Assembly: GCF_013369385.1 (NCBI RefSeq)
Contig: NZ_SZTO01000001.1
Span: 62,001-126,000, forward strand
Length of the DNA stretch: 64,000 nt
Direction: 5' to 3'
From: Vibrio sp. 05-20-BW147
Lineage (GTDB): Bacteria; Pseudomonadota; Gammaproteobacteria; Enterobacterales; Vibrionaceae
The notes under the pieces: model-generated
The model's database searches: none
Told to the model about the DNA's origin: nothing
The model's input: the letters and a program-made list of their open reading frames with translations, nothing else
Shown here: piece after piece, positions 61,115-64,000 of the stretch
Numbering within the stretch: position 1 is the first letter of the stretch
Layout of the letters: each line of letters starts with the position of its first letter
Position numbers and translations under genes: made by a program

Positions 61115-61213
61115 GAGTGGCGGCCCCGCTATCTTAGGTGTTTTGTGTTGGATTTTACGCCGACAGACCGGAAGCTTTGCGTCCCATTCTTTCAAATGGT
61201 TTGCCTATGTGTG
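61115..61213 (-). promoter_or_regulatory. c-di-GMP-I (GEMM) riboswitch aptamer in the gbpA leader
   Basis: On the minus strand the conserved elements run in order: CATAGGCAAACC, the GAAA tetraloop arm, ATGGGACGCAAAGC (61174-61187) and, at the far side, AGCGGGG (61124-61130). These are the core of the GEMM-I aptamer, and its two helices can form. It sits about 130 nt before the gbpA start. Downstream of it a short CCAGAG/CTCTGG hairpin has no U run, so the mode of control (translation, mRNA stability or anti-termination) is not settled. Confidence 0.93.
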
Positions 61214-61479
61214 ATGTCGAACGTAATTTAGGAGGTTACATAAGAGAGTGCGAATTAATTAATTCGTTTTGGAATTAATTTCTCGAAAAATAACAAATAG
61301 GATCAATGGATAATTGATGGGAATTATTTGAGTTATTAAATGTATATTTAATCCCGATTTAATGGTGATTGATTTATATTCAAATGAAATGTCAATCACA
61401 AAGTACCCATGAAAAACAGTTTAACAATACGCATCACAGCGTTAGAATCGCTGCTTTCTACTTATGCGATAGAGCACTT

Positions 61480-62394
61480 ATGAAAACCAGCAGTTATGGC
61501 AACCTAATGGCTGCAATCTCCTTTTTGATTTGGGGGTTAACACCCATTTATTATCGCTTTTTGCCATCGGCTGCCACAGATGAGCTGCTCGCCTTACGCA
61601 TAATCGCGTCTGTTCCCGTGGGGGTTGTCTTAGTCTGGATCATGACCAAGCACTGGCCTAACTTTCATCAAGTGATGACGGATAAGCGCTCGTTGCTGTT
61701 TACCTTGATTGCTTCACTATTGATGTGCATTTCTTGGTCAACTTTCACCTGGGCACTGACCCATGATCGCGTAATTGATGCCAGCCTTGGTTTTTTTATC
61801 AGCCCATTAATGATGGTGGCTTTAGGGGTCATTATTCTGAAAGAGTCTCTTTCGCTCGGTAAAAAGTTGGCTATTGCTTTTGCAACGCTCGGTTTAACTT
61901 ACCAAGTGGTGGATTATGGTGAGGTTCCTTACATCGCGCTTACGATGGGGGTGTTTTTTACTTTCTACGGATTTTGCAAAAAGAAAGTAGCTTTCGATTG
62001 GAGTACTACGTTATTTTTAGAAGCACTGCTGCTAATGCCTTTTGCTTTAGTCTATATGATGTATAAACACTCGCTAGGTGATGCGGTGGCCTTATCTTCC
62101 GATATTGAAACCTTGCTGTTTTATTTAGGTAGTGGCCCAGTAACAATTGCTCCCCTTATTTTTTACTCCATTGCAATTCGTTGTACCGATATGAGCAATA
62201 TCGGTTTGATGCAATATATTGAACCCACTTTGCAGTTTATTTTAGCGGTCGTGATATTTGGTGAGCTGTTTGATCAAACGAAAATGATCAGCTTTGGTTT
62301 AATTTGGTTTGGCTTGATGTGTATCATCGCTGAAACATTAACCACTCGATCCAAAAGAGGTCTCGTGAGTTTAGGATCAGTGAGCAAGCCATAA
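61480..62394 (+). CDS. rarD: RarD, EamA-family transporter
   Basis: The 304-aa product from ATG 61480 has ten membrane segments and the RarD features FLIWGLTPIYYRFLP, WSTFTWALTHDRVIDASLGFFISPLMMVALG and YIEPTLQFILAVVIFGE. It should be an inner-membrane exporter; the original rarD phenotype was chloramphenicol resistance, and the substrate is unproven. The longer frame from 61369 adds a polar leader and is rejected. Confidence 0.9.
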   Translation: MKTSSYGNLMAAISFLIWGLTPIYYRFLPSAATDELLALRIIASVPVGVVLVWIMTKHWPNFHQVMTDKRSLLFTLIASLLMCISWSTFTWALTHDRVIDASLGFFISPLMMVALGVIILKESLSLGKKLAIAFATLGLTYQVVDYGEVPYIALTMGVFFTFYGFCKKKVAFDWSTTLFLEALLLMPFALVYMMYKHSLGDAVALSSDIETLLFYLGSGPVTIAPLIFYSIAIRCTDMSNIGLMQYIEPTLQFILAVVIFGELFDQTKMISFGLIWFGLMCIIAETLTTRSKRGLVSLGSVSKP

Positions 62395-62433
62395 ATTGAT
62401 ACGTATCGTAGAACAATGATGTATGAGGTAGCG

Positions 62434-62751
62434 ATGAGCATTCCAACCACTATGACGTTTTTTTCACGTTTTGAATCCGACATTTTAGCGGATAAAAAAA
62501 CCATCACCATTCGGGATGAATCAGAAAGCCATTATGTTGCTGGGACGACGGTTGAGGTATCCACGTTAGAAGAAGGGCGCGTTTTCTGCCGTCTCAAGAT
62601 ATTGAGTGTCGAACCAATTCAATTTTCAGCGTTGAACGCCTTTCATGCTGAGCAAGAAAACATGACATTAGAAGAGTTAAAGTCGGTGATACAGGCTATC
62701 TATCCAGGTATTGAGCAACTATTCGTGATTTCCTACCAAAGAATTGCTTAG
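62434..62751 (+). CDS. yqfB: YqfB, ASCH-domain N4-acetylcytidine amidohydrolase
   Basis: The 105-aa product has the YqfB hallmark KTITIRDESESH near residue 25 and HAEQENMTLEELKSVI in the second half. YqfB of E. coli hydrolyses N4-acetylcytidine, and its length (103 aa) is similar. ATG 62434 is chosen because GAGGT lies 6 bp before it. Confidence 0.92.
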   Translation: MSIPTTMTFFSRFESDILADKKTITIRDESESHYVAGTTVEVSTLEEGRVFCRLKILSVEPIQFSALNAFHAEQENMTLEELKSVIQAIYPGIEQLFVISYQRIA

Positions 62752-62756
62752 AGTCT

Positions 62757-62790
62757 TTGCATTTTGCGAAATGTAAATTGCAAAATGCAT
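62757..62790. promoter_or_regulatory. two LuxO-type binding sites upstream of qrr
   Basis: TTGCATTTTGCGA (62757-62769) and TTGCAAAATGCAT (62778-62790) match the LuxO site TTGCAWWWTGCAA with one or two mismatches. They lie about 100 bp upstream of the sigma-54 promoter of the qrr gene. The perfect pair TGCATTTTGC/GCAAAATGCA encloses 12 bp. Confidence 0.8.
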
Positions 62791-62885
62791 CACTTTTCGA
62801 TCTGTTTTGCTAGAATATGAATCGTGTTTGTCTGCATTTGGTTAATAATGCAGCAGATAAGGTGCTTGGCGCATGTTTTAAAAGT

Positions 62886-62901
62886 TGGCACGCTTTCTGC
62901 T
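62886..62901 (+). promoter_or_regulatory. sigma-54 promoter of qrr
   Basis: TGGCACGCTTTCTGCT matches the sigma-54 consensus with GG and GC at the required 12-bp distance; transcription should start near 62912, where the Qrr RNA begins. Confidence 0.9.
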
Positions 62902-62911
62902 TTATTAAGGT

Positions 62912-63018
62912 TGACCCTTTTTAAGCCGAGGGTCACCTAGCCAACTGACGTTGTTAGTGAACCTGATTGTTCACAAATATATACAGCCAATCACCTCTTA
63001 TTGTGATTGGCTTTTTTT
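62912..63018 (+). ncRNA. qrr: Qrr quorum-regulatory small RNA
   Basis: The RNA of about 107 nt starts TGACCC, forms stem 1 with GGGTCA, and contains the conserved Qrr core AGCCAACTGACGTTGTTAG (62939-62957), which pairs with luxR/hapR-type mRNA. It ends with the terminator stem CAGCCAATCAC...GTGATTGGCT and eight Ts. It is a classic Hfq-dependent Qrr, made when LuxO is phosphorylated at low cell density. The number (qrr1-5) cannot be decided from this window. Confidence 0.96.
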
Positions 63019-63091
63019 TATTCTCAATGTCACCCAAATGGTTTGGTGAACAGTTTGGCGCAAACATAGCTTGTTTGTGATGAGGTATTTC

Positions 63092-63631
63092 ATGAAACGT
63101 TGCTGTTTAACAACGCTTGCTGCAGGCGCATTATGTGCTGCGCCTGTTTACGCTCAAGGTTCTAAAGGGTGGGAGACGTTTAGTGACATCGGAGCGTACG
63201 GCTTGGTCGCCACCGCAGCGGCAGTGCCACTTTATAAAGAAGATTGGCAAGGCTTTTGGCAAGCGGGGTTGAGTATTGGCACTGCGTCTGCCGTCGGTCT
63301 ATTGGGAAAAGTGACCATTGAAGAAGAAAGGCCGGATAAATCGGGTTTTGATAGCTTTCCCTCCAATCATACCGCCAATGCATTTGCTTCCGCGACGACG
63401 CTGCAAATTCGCTACGGTTGGCAGGCGGGTTTGCCTGCCTACACGATTGCCACCTTGGTTGGCGTGGGGAGAGTGGAGGCGGAGAGACACTACTGGCGTG
63501 ATGTGATCGCAGGTGCCGCTTTAGGCACGCTGTCAGCGTGGATCTTTACTGACGCCTACGATGAAAATATCCAAGTGCTGCCATGGGTGAGCCATGATGG
63601 CGCAGGTATCCATGTTGCTTATCAGTTCTAA
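63092..63631 (+). CDS. exported PAP2-family phosphatase
   Basis: The 179-aa product from ATG 63092 (GAGG upstream) has a signal peptide ending APVYAQ (about 22) and the PAP2 motifs KVTIEEERPD, FPSNHTANAFA and RVEAERHYWRDVIAG. These are the three lipid-phosphatase motifs, with the PSGH His retained as PSNH. It should act in the periplasm or at the membrane on a phospholipid or polyprenyl phosphate. It begins about 70 bp after qrr. Confidence 0.85.
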   Translation: MKRCCLTTLAAGALCAAPVYAQGSKGWETFSDIGAYGLVATAAAVPLYKEDWQGFWQAGLSIGTASAVGLLGKVTIEEERPDKSGFDSFPSNHTANAFASATTLQIRYGWQAGLPAYTIATLVGVGRVEAERHYWRDVIAGAALGTLSAWIFTDAYDENIQVLPWVSHDGAGIHVAYQF

Positions 63632-63701
63632 AAGATGGTTTAACCTCAAGCTCTGAATTCGGCATCTTGAAGTCACTTGGGCATATCTACAAGAGATTGG
63701 T

Positions 63702-63736
63702 AAAAAGGGCGATTGGTGTTGCCAATCGCCCTTTTT
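63702..63736. terminator. bidirectional intrinsic terminator
   Basis: AAAAAGGGCGATTGG, a 5-nt loop and CCAATCGCCCTTTTT form a perfect stem between convergent genes. Confidence 0.92.
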
Positions 63737-63743
63737 GCGTGAT

Positions 63744-64000
63744 TTATGTGTGAATCAATCTCACCACAAGTGAGCCTGCCGCGCGCATGGATTCAATATT
63801 GTGACTGAGCACGATACCGGCTTTCGGCGCGTGATAACGCCAAACTTCATCACCAAAGCTGTCGTATTGAATCGCCAGCAGCGCTCCTTGTTCGACCGAT
63901 TGCATCATCGCCACTTGTGGAAGGATAAAGCCACCGAGTTCGGCGCGAATAGAGGTCACGCTTTGCCCTTCAAAAGCCGGTGTAGGTGCGATGCTATCGC
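63744..64000 (-). CDS. aspartoacylase/succinylglutamate desuccinylase family protein (5' end missing)
   Basis: The frame is open from the right edge of the window to a stop at 63744, giving the last 84 residues or so. The sequence RAELGGFILPQV, GALLAIQYDSFGDEV and HAPKAGIVLSHN is the C-terminal beta domain of the AstE/AspA zinc-hydrolase family. The catalytic part lies outside the window, so the substrate cannot be judged. GTG 63959 is not a likely start because the homology continues upstream. Confidence 0.8.
   Translation of the reverse strand, partial: DSIAPTPAFEGQSVTSIRAELGGFILPQVAMMQSVEQGALLAIQYDSFGDEVWRYHAPKAGIVLSHNIESMRAAGSLVVRLIHT

Overview
The window is gamma-proteobacterial and almost certainly from a Vibrio of the Harveyi/Vulnificus type, most likely chromosome II. 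This rests on the compact napFDABC locus with its Vibrio-type 44-aa tail protein, a 153-aa LuxT/SwrT regulator beside the haem-uptake block hutBCD-exbBD-tonB and hutWXZ, the chitin-binding GbpA behind a c-di-GMP-I riboswitch, a Qrr quorum-sensing small RNA, many chemoreceptors and c-di-GMP enzymes, and a GC content in the mid-40s. I see no insertion sequence, prophage, integron, CRISPR array, tRNA or rRNA. The window ends inside an aspartoacylase-family gene.

Layout. 1-7.4 kb: periplasmic nitrate reductase (napFDABC plus a small membrane protein, minus strand), diverging from the nitrate two-component system narQ-narP across a region with a perfect NarP 7-2-7 site and an FNR-like site. 7.4-12.5 kb: a REC-CheC protein overlapping a PAS protein, the NAD(P)HX repair enzyme, and small exported or conserved proteins. 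12.5-21.4 kb: luxT, then haem transport (tonB-exbB-exbD-hutBCD, minus) diverging at a Fur box from haem use (hutWXZ, plus), followed by a divergent cobalamin-adenosyltransferase-like protein. 21.4-31.9 kb: cheV, ppiC, a universal stress protein, a cytoplasmic alpha-amylase, two tandem paralogous chemoreceptors, a YjiH-type membrane protein and a DUF1275 protein. 32-43.3 kb: a ShyA-type cell-wall endopeptidase, two GGDEF-EAL proteins, an EmrD-type exporter with a LysR regulator, a two-domain glutaredoxin and an EamA transporter. 43.5-55.5 kb: two porins, a membrane thioredoxin, ohr/ohrR, azlCD with an AraC regulator, LysE, a phosphohexomutase, a protein phosphatase and a TauE-type permease. 55.7-64 kb: a third chemoreceptor, a PLP decarboxylase, gbpA with its riboswitch, RarD, YqfB, a qrr gene and a PAP2 protein.

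How it fits together. Nitrate sensing is coupled to nap; iron limitation (Fur) should switch on haem import and haem breakdown; c-di-GMP made or degraded by the two GGDEF-EAL proteins could feed the gbpA riboswitch; LuxT and Qrr tie the region to quorum sensing.

The most interesting unexplained element is at about 41.28-41.51 kb, minus strand. A near-perfect sigma-54 promoter precedes a roughly 100-nt transcript with a 5' hairpin, an exposed CCUCCU (anti-Shine-Dalgarno) stretch and an intrinsic terminator, and three copies of an ATGGTGC motif lie upstream. I read it as a candidate sigma-54-dependent small RNA; the alternative is an attenuating leader for the downstream EamA transporter.
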